From Balneolaceae bacterium (lineage in GTDB: Bacteria > Bacteroidota > Rhodothermia > Balneolales > Balneolaceae): a stretch of 64,000 nucleotides of DNA. The stretch covers positions 124,001 to 188,000 of the forward strand of contig JAEPNO010000007.1 in assembly GCA_017643365.1 (NCBI GenBank). Direction: 5' to 3'. Positions 35,741 to 43,795 of the stretch are shown here, in pieces (the stretch's first letter is position 1; every line of letters begins with the position of its first letter). The position numbers and the translations under genes were made by a program. Under the pieces are notes generated by a model. It did not search any database. It was not told where the DNA came from and saw only the letters and a list, made by a program, of their open reading frames with translations.

Positions 35741-37066
35741 ATGAAAAAAATCATTGCTACACTGTTATTCACAGTGTTTACTACAGTCAGTGTTTTTGCG
35801 CAAGAAGCAGAAGCAACCATTAACGCAGGCGACACCGCTTGGCTACTCATCGCAACCGCTTTAGTAATGCTGATGACCCCTGCCGGTCTCGCTCTTTTCT
35901 ATGGTGGGCTCACCCAAAACAAACACGTACTTAATACCATTGGCATGAGCTACATGGCTTTTTGTACCGGAACTATCGTTTGGGTAGTTATAGCATATTC
36001 ACTCGCATTCAGCACGGGCAATGCCTTTATTGGCGGATTAGACAATATTATGCTTTCCGGAATTGGGGTGAACGACGTTAGCGGAACCATCCCCACCCTG
36101 TTATTTGTGGTATTCCAAGGCACCTTTGCAGCAATCGCCGTAGCCATCGTATCAGGTTCAATCATTGAACGTGTTCGCTTTTCAACCTGGGGTATTTTTA
36201 CTGTGCTTTGGGTAATCGCGGTTTATGCACCGATCGCTCATTGGGTTTGGGGCGGCGGATTCCTTAGCGAAAGTGGCGAAATGGATTTTGCCGGTGGAAC
36301 CGTTATCCATATTAATGCAGGTGTTGCAGGACTTGTCCTCTCCTACTTAGTTGGAAAACGTATGGAGCATAGTTTAGAAGAAGTTCGTAAGCCATCGTCC
36401 ATCAAATTTATGATACTCGGATCTGCCCTTCTTTGGTTTGGATGGTTTGGTTTTAATGGCGGAAGTCAGCTTGCGGCCGACGGAATCGCCGCCAATGCTT
36501 TACTGGTAACCAATGTTGCTGCGTGTGCCGGTGCGCTAGTGTGGTTAACCATCGAATGGTTTATCGTAAAAAAGCCTACATTAATAGGTATGGCCTCAGG
36601 AGCGGTATCAGGACTTGTTGGCATCACACCCGCCTCAGGCTATGTTGATGTATCTGGAGCACTGGCAATCGGTGTTATTTCCGGTATTGTTGGATATTGG
36701 GGCGTTGTGCATCTAAAATCAATGATCAAACACGATGACACACTGGATGCATTCGGAATTCATGGTTTAGTAGGAATCGCGGGCGCCATCTTAACCGGTG
36801 TATTCGCCAATCCTGAAATTAATGGCGGTGCAGGTTTGCTCTATGGCAACGCTGCTCAAGTATGGATTCAAACTAAAGCTGTTTTAATCACCATTGCCTA
36901 TTCAGCCGTAGCTACAACTGTTGTATGGAAAGTTTCTTCTCTCATCACACAAGGTGGACGCATAGAAGAGAATCTCGAGCTCGAAGGAATGGATATTGGC
37001 TACCATGGAGAACAACATTTAGTGGTTGATGAGTCACATATCAACACTTCGGAAGCTGTTTTATGA
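35741..37066 (+). CDS. amt: Ammonium transporter
   Basis: 441 residues: an N-terminal signal peptide (ending near FAQ21), then 11 membrane segments of the Amt/Rh family. Signatures include TPAGLALFYGGL, the periplasmic gate region, WFGWFGFNGGS, and the pore histidines in DAFGIHGLVG and the earlier VIHINAG. It conducts ammonium across the inner membrane. No glnK/PII gene follows; instead a terminator sits about 50 bases after the stop, so PII control, if any, comes from elsewhere. The C-terminal tail (SHINTSEAVL) is short. Confidence 0.96.
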   Translation: MKKIIATLLFTVFTTVSVFAQEAEATINAGDTAWLLIATALVMLMTPAGLALFYGGLTQNKHVLNTIGMSYMAFCTGTIVWVVIAYSLAFSTGNAFIGGLDNIMLSGIGVNDVSGTIPTLLFVVFQGTFAAIAVAIVSGSIIERVRFSTWGIFTVLWVIAVYAPIAHWVWGGGFLSESGEMDFAGGTVIHINAGVAGLVLSYLVGKRMEHSLEEVRKPSSIKFMILGSALLWFGWFGFNGGSQLAADGIAANALLVTNVAACAGALVWLTIEWFIVKKPTLIGMASGAVSGLVGITPASGYVDVSGALAIGVISGIVGYWGVVHLKSMIKHDDTLDAFGIHGLVGIAGAILTGVFANPEINGGAGLLYGNAAQVWIQTKAVLITIAYSAVATTVVWKVSSLITQGGRIEENLELEGMDIGYHGEQHLVVDESHINTSEAVL

Positions 37067-37118
37067 AAATTTATTAATTTATTTTAATATTTAATATCAA
37101 CTTATTATTGTTACACTT

Positions 37119-37145
37119 AAAAGCCTTTTTACCGAGGCTTTTTTG
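37119..37145 (+). terminator. Rho-independent terminator of amt
   Basis: Stem AAAAGCCT (37119-37126) with AGGCTTTT (37135-37142), 8-base loop, and a T-run continuing to 37144. The remaining intergenic sequence to 37249 is AT-rich and presumably carries the promoter of the following lipoprotein gene. Confidence 0.85.
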
Positions 37146-37249
37146 TAATTTATATAGATTAGAGAAAATTAATATTAAAAAGCTCTAATGTTTCTAACGT
37201 TTCTGTCGATAACTCTTTTAAACAAGAGAGAAAATTCAGGAACAGAACA

Positions 37250-37810
37250 ATGTCAAGAGCTTTAACAATCATCACATTCGCATTATTAGTAATCAACTGT
37301 CAGTCTACCCCAATCAGTCAAGAGTTTGAAGGTCAAGAGAACGTTAGTCAGGCATCGGAGGAAAACCAACCTACCACTTGCCTGACTAACAACCAATCAG
37401 ACGAATGTGCATTAGAGTTAAACACCATCGACTACGAATTAGTTGAAACTGTGTGCAATCCTTACGAAACGGTAGTTGATATTTCTACCGGTTTCTTTAC
37501 CCCTGCCGGTTTAGGTGATGGTTCTACCAGCCGTATAGATTGGGAGTTCCAACCAAATGGCAACGGTGGATTTTGGACTACAAGTATCGATCAACCGGTA
37601 GCTCCAAATACTACAGGTACAATGAATATGACAGGCTGCTTTACATTCGGAAACCAGGAAACCCTACGAATTACACGTACCATCAAAGACGAATTAGGAA
37701 ACGTAAGTAACGAAATGGTTATTGAAGTTGAGAATCCTAACAAATCAAAAATCAACGCTACTGCAAAAGCTGCTTTCGAATACCAATCTTCTTTCTTAAG
37801 CATCAACTAA
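37250..37810 (+). CDS. Putative secreted lipoprotein of unknown function
   Basis: 186 residues with a lipoprotein signal (FALLVINCQST). A low-complexity Gln/Glu/Ser linker follows (about 24-60, with two cysteines in TTCLTNNQSDEC). The rest is a strand-rich domain (about 60-170) with two more cysteines (VETVCNPYE and NMTGCFTFG) that may pair. No family recognised. Monocistronic, between the amt terminator and a convergent flavoprotein gene 8 bases away. Confidence 0.75.
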   Translation: MSRALTIITFALLVINCQSTPISQEFEGQENVSQASEENQPTTCLTNNQSDECALELNTIDYELVETVCNPYETVVDISTGFFTPAGLGDGSTSRIDWEFQPNGNGGFWTTSIDQPVAPNTTGTMNMTGCFTFGNQETLRITRTIKDELGNVSNEMVIEVENPNKSKINATAKAAFEYQSSFLSIN

Positions 37811-37812
37811 AC

Positions 37813-37832
37813 ACAGAATCAAACGATTCTGT
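37813..37832. terminator. Hairpin between convergent genes
   Basis: ACAGAATC (37813-37820) and GATTCTGT (37825-37832) are perfect arms around a 4-base loop. The hairpin lies directly between the lipoprotein stop and the flavoprotein stop, overlapping the latter's last codons. It lacks a T-run on either strand, so it may act only as a weak or processing-type 3' end. Confidence 0.45.
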
Positions 37833-39300
37833 TGGGGTCACTGAAATCCGGAATTGGCCCCCGATACCCAAAAATCTTTTTCATCCACTTTACGCTCGTC
37901 TCGCTTTGATTCTTAATGTACCACTGATCAGCAGCGCGACGAGCACCTAAGCCCCAACTAGGATACGGATGAATGGTATCCGCAAGATTTCGCAAAGTAA
38001 CCCCATTCTTCATTGCCACTGCGAATTCCGAAATCATTTCTCCCGCATGCGCTCCTACCACTCCAGCCCCATAAATCTTCCCGGTTAGCTTACTGGCAAA
38101 AATTTTGATCATCCCTACCGTTTCGCCCTCAGTTATTGCTCGATCTATTTTGGAGTAAGGAAACCGATACACTTCGTACTTCGTGTTTTTGACATCCAGT
38201 TGTTTTTGTGTGGCTCCGACATGCGCCAACTCGGGCGAAGTGTAGGTTGCCCACGGCACATGTTTCTGGTCGATGCTCATCGGTAATTTCAAAAGTGCTC
38301 GTGTTACGGCAATTTTACTCATATGCTCACTCATGTGCGTGAATTGATATCGCCCGGTTACATCACCCATTGCATAAATATGGCTGACGTTGGTTTTGCA
38401 GCTATTATCAACCTGAATGCCTTTTTTAGTTGATTTAACCCCAGCCGCTTCAAGGTTTAAGTGCTTAAAATTTGCTTTCCGTCCGGTTGCTAACAACAAA
38501 TGTGTGCCTGAAATTGTTTTCTCTTCTCCATTTTGCTCTACAATAACCTGTACGCCAGTCGCACTCTTTTCCACTTTTTTGATGGATGCATTCATTTCGA
38601 AATTGACGCCTTGATTAGCTAATTCACCTGCTAAAATTTCTACTAATTCGGGATCATCGTTTTGCATGATCCGATCGGCCATATCTACTACAGTCACTTT
38701 TGAGCCAAGGTTTACAAAAGCCTGACTCATTTCGATTCCAATCGGGCCGCCACCAATAATTACCAAATGCTCAGGTAATTGATCAATCTCAAAAAGCGAC
38801 TCATTAGTCAGATATTCAACTTCATCAAGTCCCGTAATGGACGGTACAAAAGCCCTGGCTCCGGTTGCAATAAAAAAGTATCGGCTGGAAACAGTGCGAA
38901 CCTCTCCATTTTTCAGTTTGATCTCAATTGTATGTTCATTTTTGAACGATGCCTCTCCAAAAACCACTTCGATGCCCATGTCTTCGTAAATCTCTGGGCG
39001 ATCGGCATCTTCATACACCTCATCACGAATATGATGAACGTGCTCAATTACCTTTTTAAAATTGATCTCGGGCTCATTATCCAGTAAACCAAATTTGCCG
39101 GCATTCCGAATTTGATGTGCAATCTTGCCCGCTTTAAGCAACACTTTTGATGGCACACAACCATTCCAGGTGCAATCGCCACCCAGCCGATGCGATTCTA
39201 TCATCATAGTTTTGGCGCCCACGTTTGCAGCTATGCCCGATGCGGTTAATCCGGCAGCGCCTCCACCAATAACAATAGCATCAAATTCGTAAGTAGACAT
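37819..39300 (-). CDS. MerA/dihydrolipoamide dehydrogenase-like FAD disulfide oxidoreductase
   Basis: 493 residues. FAD-binding GGGAAGLTASG is at the N-terminus, the redox disulfide pair sits in GGDCTWNGCVPSK, an NAD(P)-binding IGGGPIGIEMSQAF lies mid-protein, and ATGRKANF and YAMGDVTG follow. The C-terminal interface reads IHPYPSWGLGARRAADQW. Compared with HAHPTLSE of dihydrolipoamide dehydrogenases, the active-site His is replaced by Tyr and the partner Glu is missing. Tyr at this place recalls mercuric reductases, but the C-terminal vicinal cysteines and the N-terminal HMA domain are absent. The true substrate is therefore uncertain. It lies downstream of ppdK with a structured leader between them. 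Confidence 0.85.
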   Translation of the reverse strand: MSTYEFDAIVIGGGAAGLTASGIAANVGAKTMMIESHRLGGDCTWNGCVPSKVLLKAGKIAHQIRNAGKFGLLDNEPEINFKKVIEHVHHIRDEVYEDADRPEIYEDMGIEVVFGEASFKNEHTIEIKLKNGEVRTVSSRYFFIATGARAFVPSITGLDEVEYLTNESLFEIDQLPEHLVIIGGGPIGIEMSQAFVNLGSKVTVVDMADRIMQNDDPELVEILAGELANQGVNFEMNASIKKVEKSATGVQVIVEQNGEEKTISGTHLLLATGRKANFKHLNLEAAGVKSTKKGIQVDNSCKTNVSHIYAMGDVTGRYQFTHMSEHMSKIAVTRALLKLPMSIDQKHVPWATYTSPELAHVGATQKQLDVKNTKYEVYRFPYSKIDRAITEGETVGMIKIFASKLTGKIYGAGVVGAHAGEMISEFAVAMKNGVTLRNLADTIHPYPSWGLGARRAADQWYIKNQSETSVKWMKKIFGYRGPIPDFSDPNRIV

Positions 39301-39371
39301 AAAAAAGTCTCCGATTTAGAAGTTATGTAGCTAAGATAGACTTAGCAGTACATCAACCAAAATCGGAGACT
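39301..39371 (-). promoter_or_regulatory. Nested hairpin with U6 abutting the flavoprotein start codon (terminator/attenuator-like)
   Basis: On the minus strand, 12-base arm AGTCTCCGATTT (39360-39371) is perfectly complementary to AAATCGGAGACT (39306-39317). The 42-base interior contains a second perfect hairpin, GCTAAG/CTTAGC with a 5-base loop. The outer right arm runs straight into six T (39301-39306), and the next base starts the ATG of the flavoprotein. It resembles a terminator after ppdK or an attenuator in the flavoprotein leader. Confidence 0.6.
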
Positions 39372-39388
39372 AAATGTTTACGGAATTG

Positions 39389-42046
39389 TTAGATATTTAC
39401 TTCTTCCAGTTTTTTGTTTCGAATAACTGACTGCGCAATGGCCAAATGGGCGATTGGTACGCGATATGGCGAGCAAGAAACATAGTTCATACCCAACCTG
39501 AAACAGAAGTCGATACTTGCAGGATCGCCACCATGTTCGCCACAAATACCCACTTTTAAATTAGGATTAGCAGCATGCCCCAGTTCGGTTCCCATGTGCA
39601 CCAACTGACCAACTCCTTCAACGTCCAGCGTTTGGAAAGGATCATCCGCAAGTATGCCTTCTTCCAGATAATATGGAATAAACTTTGTGGCATCGTCGCG
39701 ACTGTACCCTAAGGTCATCTGGGTTAAGTCGTTGGTACCAAATGAGAAGAACTCCGCTTCCTTCGCTATTTGATTTGCAACTAACGCAGCTCTGGGAACT
39801 TCAATCATTGTTCCAATTTTGAAATCGATGCGTTCATTGTACTCACCAAACACTTGTTCAGCTGTTTGTTCAATAATGGCTCGCTGATTCACAAATTCTC
39901 GAACGGTTCCAACCAAAGGCACCATGATTTCAGGAACAGCCTCTACGCCCTCCCATTTCAATTCTATGGCTGCTTCTATAATAGCACGTGTTTGCATTTC
40001 GGTAATTTCCGGGTGTGTAATTCCCAATCTACAACCGCGGTGGCCAAGCATAGGGTTGAATTCTTTAAGTGCGTTTACTTTGCGTTTTAGCACATCTACG
40101 CTGATTTCTAACGCTTCGGCAACCTCCTTGATTTCACTTTTTGTGTGAGGTAAGAACTCGTGCAAAGGCGGATCGAGCAAGCGAACGGTTACGGGAAGTC
40201 CGTCCATTTCTTTAAAGATTCCTTTGAAATCTTCTTTCTGAAACGGTAACAGTTTACTAAGTGCTCGTTTGCGTTCTTCGGGTGTTTCAGAAACTATCAT
40301 CCGGCGAACCGCTGTTACACGCTCGTCTTTAAAGAACATATGTTCGGTTCTTGCTAAGCCTATTCCTTTGGCTCCAAGACTTCGTGCAAGAGATGCATCT
40401 TCAGGAGTTTCGGCATTCGCTCTAACTTCCATGCTTTCGAAACTGGCAACCCATCGCATAAAGGTTTCATATTCTTCGCTTAGTACAGGAGGATGCATTT
40501 CTCGTTGGCCCAGCATGATAATTCCTCGGGTGCCATCAATCGAAATCCAATCGCCTTCATTCACGGTTATTTCGCCATTGGTAAACGACTTGTTTTTGTA
40601 GTTGATAACGATGTCGCTGCAACCGGCTACACAAGGTTTCCCCCAACCACGGGCAACCACAGCTGCGTGAGAGGTCATGCCGCCACGTGAGGTTAAAATA
40701 CCTTCAGCCGACGACATTCCGCCCACGTCTTCCGGACTGGTTTCGATGCGTACTAAAATCACCATTTCGCCATTTTCTGCCGCTTTTTCCGCTTTTTTGC
40801 TACTGAAAACAACTTTACCCACAGCCGCTCCAGGTGATGCCGGTAAACCATGGCCTAAAATTTCTGTTTCTTTGATATCATCTACTTTAAACTGCGGGTG
40901 CAGTAATTGCTCGATATGCTCAGGATCTACCAATCCGGTTATGGCATCTTCTTTGTTAATCAAATTTTGATTCACTAAATCCACTGCAATCTTTACCGCA
41001 GCTGAACCGGTTCGTTTTCCATTTCTGGTTTGTAGGATGTACAACTTCCCTTCTTGCACGGTAAACTCGATATCCTGCATGTTTTTGTAATGCGCTTCTA
41101 ACTTGCTGGTGTATCGGAAGAGCTCGTCGTATACCTCAGGCATTTCTTTTTTCATCTCAGAAATTGGCTCCGGAGTTCTAATTCCGGCCACCACATCTTC
41201 GCCTTGGGCATTTATCAAATACTCACCATACAGTTCATGCTCTCCGGTGGATGGATTTCGAGTAAAACAAACGCCGGTGGCACTGCTTTCGCCCATATTT
41301 CCATAAACCATGGCTTGTACATTTACGCCGGTACCCACCAATCCTGAAATGTGGCTGATTTCGCGATACTTAATTGCACGACTGCTGTTCCAGGATGAGA
41401 ATACCGCATTTACCGCAAATTTGAGTTGTTCAACCGGATCTTCGGGGAACATATGCCCGGTATGCTTCCGATAAATTGCTTTATATCGATCGGTTAGAAT
41501 TTTTAATTCTTCTGCCGAAAGATCGATGTCGTTATTTACCCCGGTTTCTGTTTTAAGATGATCAATCGCTTCTTCGAAATACTCGTGCGCAACGCCCATC
41601 ACAACATCGCCAAACATATCTATAAAACGGCGGTAGCTGTCGTATACAAAACGCTCATTTCCCGTTTTTTTGATGAGTGCTTCAACCACGGTGTCGTTTA
41701 TCCCAAGATTTAAAATGGTGTCCATCATACCCGGCATAGAAACAGCCGCACCTGAGCGAACTGAAATGAGTAAAGGATTAACGGGATCACCGAATTTTGA
41801 GCCTGTTTCCTTTTCGATGTGATGTACACCTTCAATAATTTGCTCGTACAACTTTTCCGGCCAGATCATCCCGTTTTCGATGGTATAAGCACATGCCTCT
41901 GTAGAGATGGTGAAACCCGGTGGCACCGGAATTCCTATATTACACATTTCAGCGAGATTAGCACCTTTACCCCCAATTAACTCTCGCATGTTTCTGTTTC
42001 CGTCGGTTACTTTACCAAAGCGGTATACAAAATGTTGATCGGCCAT
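39389..42046 (-). CDS. ppdK: Pyruvate, phosphate dikinase
   Basis: About 885 residues. The start is set at the ATG ending at 42046 (MADQHFVYRFG), which has AGGA 6-7 bases upstream; an in-frame TTG lies four codons earlier. The N-terminal ATP-grasp domain contains RSGAAVSMPGMMDTILNLG. The central phospho-His domain contains GGMTSHAAVVARGWGKPC with the catalytic His. The C-terminal PEP/pyruvate barrel contains FGTNDLTQM and CGEHGGDPAS with the catalytic Cys. It interconverts pyruvate, ATP and Pi with PEP, AMP and PPi. No PPDK regulatory protein is adjacent. Confidence 0.97.
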   Translation of the reverse strand: MADQHFVYRFGKVTDGNRNMRELIGGKGANLAEMCNIGIPVPPGFTISTEACAYTIENGMIWPEKLYEQIIEGVHHIEKETGSKFGDPVNPLLISVRSGAAVSMPGMMDTILNLGINDTVVEALIKKTGNERFVYDSYRRFIDMFGDVVMGVAHEYFEEAIDHLKTETGVNNDIDLSAEELKILTDRYKAIYRKHTGHMFPEDPVEQLKFAVNAVFSSWNSSRAIKYREISHISGLVGTGVNVQAMVYGNMGESSATGVCFTRNPSTGEHELYGEYLINAQGEDVVAGIRTPEPISEMKKEMPEVYDELFRYTSKLEAHYKNMQDIEFTVQEGKLYILQTRNGKRTGSAAVKIAVDLVNQNLINKEDAITGLVDPEHIEQLLHPQFKVDDIKETEILGHGLPASPGAAVGKVVFSSKKAEKAAENGEMVILVRIETSPEDVGGMSSAEGILTSRGGMTSHAAVVARGWGKPCVAGCSDIVINYKNKSFTNGEITVNEGDWISIDGTRGIIMLGQREMHPPVLSEEYETFMRWVASFESMEVRANAETPEDASLARSLGAKGIGLARTEHMFFKDERVTAVRRMIVSETPEERKRALSKLLPFQKEDFKGIFKEMDGLPVTVRLLDPPLHEFLPHTKSEIKEVAEALEISVDVLKRKVNALKEFNPMLGHRGCRLGITHPEITEMQTRAIIEAAIELKWEGVEAVPEIMVPLVGTVREFVNQRAIIEQTAEQVFGEYNERIDFKIGTMIEVPRAALVANQIAKEAEFFSFGTNDLTQMTLGYSRDDATKFIPYYLEEGILADDPFQTLDVEGVGQLVHMGTELGHAANPNLKVGICGEHGGDPASIDFCFRLGMNYVSCSPYRVPIAHLAIAQSVIRNKKLEEVNI

Positions 42047-42181
42047 GATCATCCTCAATTATTAAATTTTAGTTTCCTCAATCGAGATTAGTGGTAAACA
42101 AAAAAGTACCTGCCATTAACCTCGGCTTAAGTATCACAAATGCTTATGAAGATAATATGTAGAGGGCGATATAGGGGGATT

Positions 42182-42514
42182 TCACTCAGCGGTAGAAATC
42201 TTTTCGCGGATTTTTTTATACAAGGTGTATGAGCTATATCCGATTAATAATGCAATAATTACGTACACCCACCAAGCAACATTCCGCCCGAAAATCAACA
42301 CATATAATGCCGGCATTATAAAAAAGAAAAGCGTACTGATGACGGGAACATTTATTGCTTTTTGCTTGCGATGGTTACGTACAATCCACGCCATCGAACC
42401 GATATATGGTGGAATAGAGCCCACATAGAGAATGGCAAAAAGTATGGGATTCACGTTATGCTCTACACCCAATTCTTTTACAGAATCCCACAAAGTTAAT
42501 ATCCATTCACTCAT
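42182..42514 (-). CDS. Small three-helix membrane protein, tandem paralogue B
   Basis: 110 residues with three hydrophobic helices (about 22-40, 54-75 and 80-97), an Arg/Lys-rich loop (RNHRKQKA) and a basic C-terminus (KKIREKIS). It is a clear duplicate of the upstream 115-residue gene: NPILFAILYVGSIP versus NPIIFGSIYVGAIP, AWIVRNHRK versus AWIVRNYKK, and GRNVAWWVYVI versus GRNVPIWVYVI. Start and stop overlap by 8 bases. Function unknown. It is followed by the ppdK promoter region (42047-42181), in which I see no further gene. Confidence 0.78.
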   Translation of the reverse strand: MSEWILTLWDSVKELGVEHNVNPILFAILYVGSIPPYIGSMAWIVRNHRKQKAINVPVISTLFFFIMPALYVLIFGRNVAWWVYVIIALLIGYSSYTLYKKIREKISTAE

Positions 42515-42854
42515 CGGCAGGAGCGTCTACATGCTCAATTTTTCCGCGAACTTTTTTAATAGTAGAATATGCTCCAACGCCCACCATTGCCACTACAATC
42601 ACATACACCCAAATAGGCACATTTCGTCCGGCAATAATTAAATACAAATACGACGAGATAAAAAAGAGCGTTGCCGAAAGTGACGGCAGAATAATCGACT
42701 TTCCTTTTTTGTAGTTTCGCACAATCCAAGCGATTGAAATTGTAAAAAATGGAATTGCTCCAACATAAATACTCCCAAAAATTATTGGATTTACTCCATA
42801 GTTTTCACCTAAACCTAGGAACCAAATTTTAATCGTTTCGAACAGTTCTACCAT
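42507..42854 (-). CDS. Small three-helix membrane protein, tandem paralogue A
   Basis: 115 residues, the same three-helix layout as its downstream duplicate, with a slightly longer acidic C-terminus (HVDAPADE). The conserved block AWIVRNYKKGKS places a basic loop after the first helix, and GRNVPIWVYVIVVAMVGV forms the last helix. The two proteins probably form a heteromer, judging from the 8-base overlap and pairing. No family name recognised. It is divergent from the metal-receptor cluster across 87 bases. Confidence 0.78.
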   Translation of the reverse strand: MVELFETIKIWFLGLGENYGVNPIIFGSIYVGAIPFFTISIAWIVRNYKKGKSIILPSLSATLFFISSYLYLIIAGRNVPIWVYVIVVAMVGVGAYSTIKKVRGKIEHVDAPADE

Positions 42855-42941
42855 TAATTTTGTTGTTTAAATGATGTACAATATTTTTCAATTATTGAAG
42901 TAATTGTGAAATATTTTTGCTTGTAATAATACCACACATCT

Positions 42942-43250
42942 GTGAAAAGAGGCATAACAAAAATATCATATCTCATTTGGATCATCGCGATAGGCGGTTT
43001 CGTCGGGTCTACGATGCATTACCATAGCGAGAGCCTCCATTGCTTAGATCACGCTGAAGAGCAACACTACACCGAAAATGAGCAACTGTGTCCAATCGGG
43101 ATAGTCAAAAAATCTCAATTAAGCACTACTGTAGACACTATTGAGACCATTTTCACAGAAATTGGCTTACTCAGCCAACCTCTTTATCTAATTCAAGCAG
43201 AATCCTTTTTTAATTATAAAAAGAATCGCGCCCCCCCTTCTTTGGTTTGA
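42942..43250 (+). CDS. Small His/Cys-rich membrane or exported protein
   Basis: 102 residues from a GTG start. One hydrophobic helix (about 7-24) is followed by a short segment dense in potential metal ligands: MHYHSESLHCLDHAEEQHY and then EQLCPIG. The helix could be a signal anchor with the His/Cys part outside the cytoplasm. The C-terminal half is unremarkable and ends KKNRAPPSLV. It stands 64 bases upstream of a His-rich lipoprotein and a ZnuD-like receptor, so a role in sensing or handling a transition metal is inferred. No family recognised. Confidence 0.65.
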   Translation: MKRGITKISYLIWIIAIGGFVGSTMHYHSESLHCLDHAEEQHYTENEQLCPIGIVKKSQLSTTVDTIETIFTEIGLLSQPLYLIQAESFFNYKKNRAPPSLV

Positions 43251-43314
43251 CTCGGATTTAATAACACGCAATTCAGCGTAAACTCAACTTTATCTTTTTA
43301 AAGTTCATCAAGCC

Positions 43315-43794
43315 ATGAACAACAAAACGTTATTCAATAATCTATTTCTATATTCAGTACTAGGAATTTTCATCACCGTAGCCGCATGCTCAAATTCTGT
43401 TACCGGCGGTGAAGACGAACACTCAGAACCTGAAGGTTTCCGACTTAAGCTAAGCGGCCAAACTATCGTAGAACAACTTCCTGATGAAGCTTTAACTGGC
43501 GGAATTACCGTTGAAGCTGGAGAAGAAACTGCCTTAATTTCGATTTTCTTTATCAATCATGATGGTGAAGAATTTCAACCCGATGGCGAAGAAGAAACCT
43601 TAGGTTACGAGTTCGCAGCTAGTGGAATTGCTGAGTCCGAACAACACAGCGAAGATGGTAAATGGAGCTTTCACGTACACGGAGAAACGGAAGGAAACAC
43701 TACTCTACAACTTATGATCATGCACGACGGTCATTCTGATTTCGAATCTTTACCAATTCCGATAACAGTTACTGCAGCCGCAAAAAACAACTAA
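43315..43794 (+). CDS. His/acid-rich lipoprotein, putative periplasmic metal-binding protein
   Basis: 159 residues. The lipoprotein signal ends at VAACSNS. The mature protein is acidic and carries histidines in clusters: EDEHSEPEGF near the N-terminus, NHDGEEF in the middle, and HVHGETEG plus MHDGHSDF near the C-terminus. Strand-rich sequence between them suggests an immunoglobulin-like fold. The TonB receptor starts 1 base after its stop, so the two are co-translated. It probably receives or presents the metal at the outer membrane. This is inference from composition and context. Confidence 0.75.
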   Translation: MNNKTLFNNLFLYSVLGIFITVAACSNSVTGGEDEHSEPEGFRLKLSGQTIVEQLPDEALTGGITVEAGEETALISIFFINHDGEEFQPDGEEETLGYEFAASGIAESEQHSEDGKWSFHVHGETEGNTTLQLMIMHDGHSDFESLPIPITVTAAAKNN

Positions 43795-43795
43795 T

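Noticed and set aside
39854-41306. Several long plus-strand frames opposite ppdK
   Set aside because: They lie antisense to a complete, well-conserved enzyme and their translations show no domain or signal; third-position bias of the real gene explains them.
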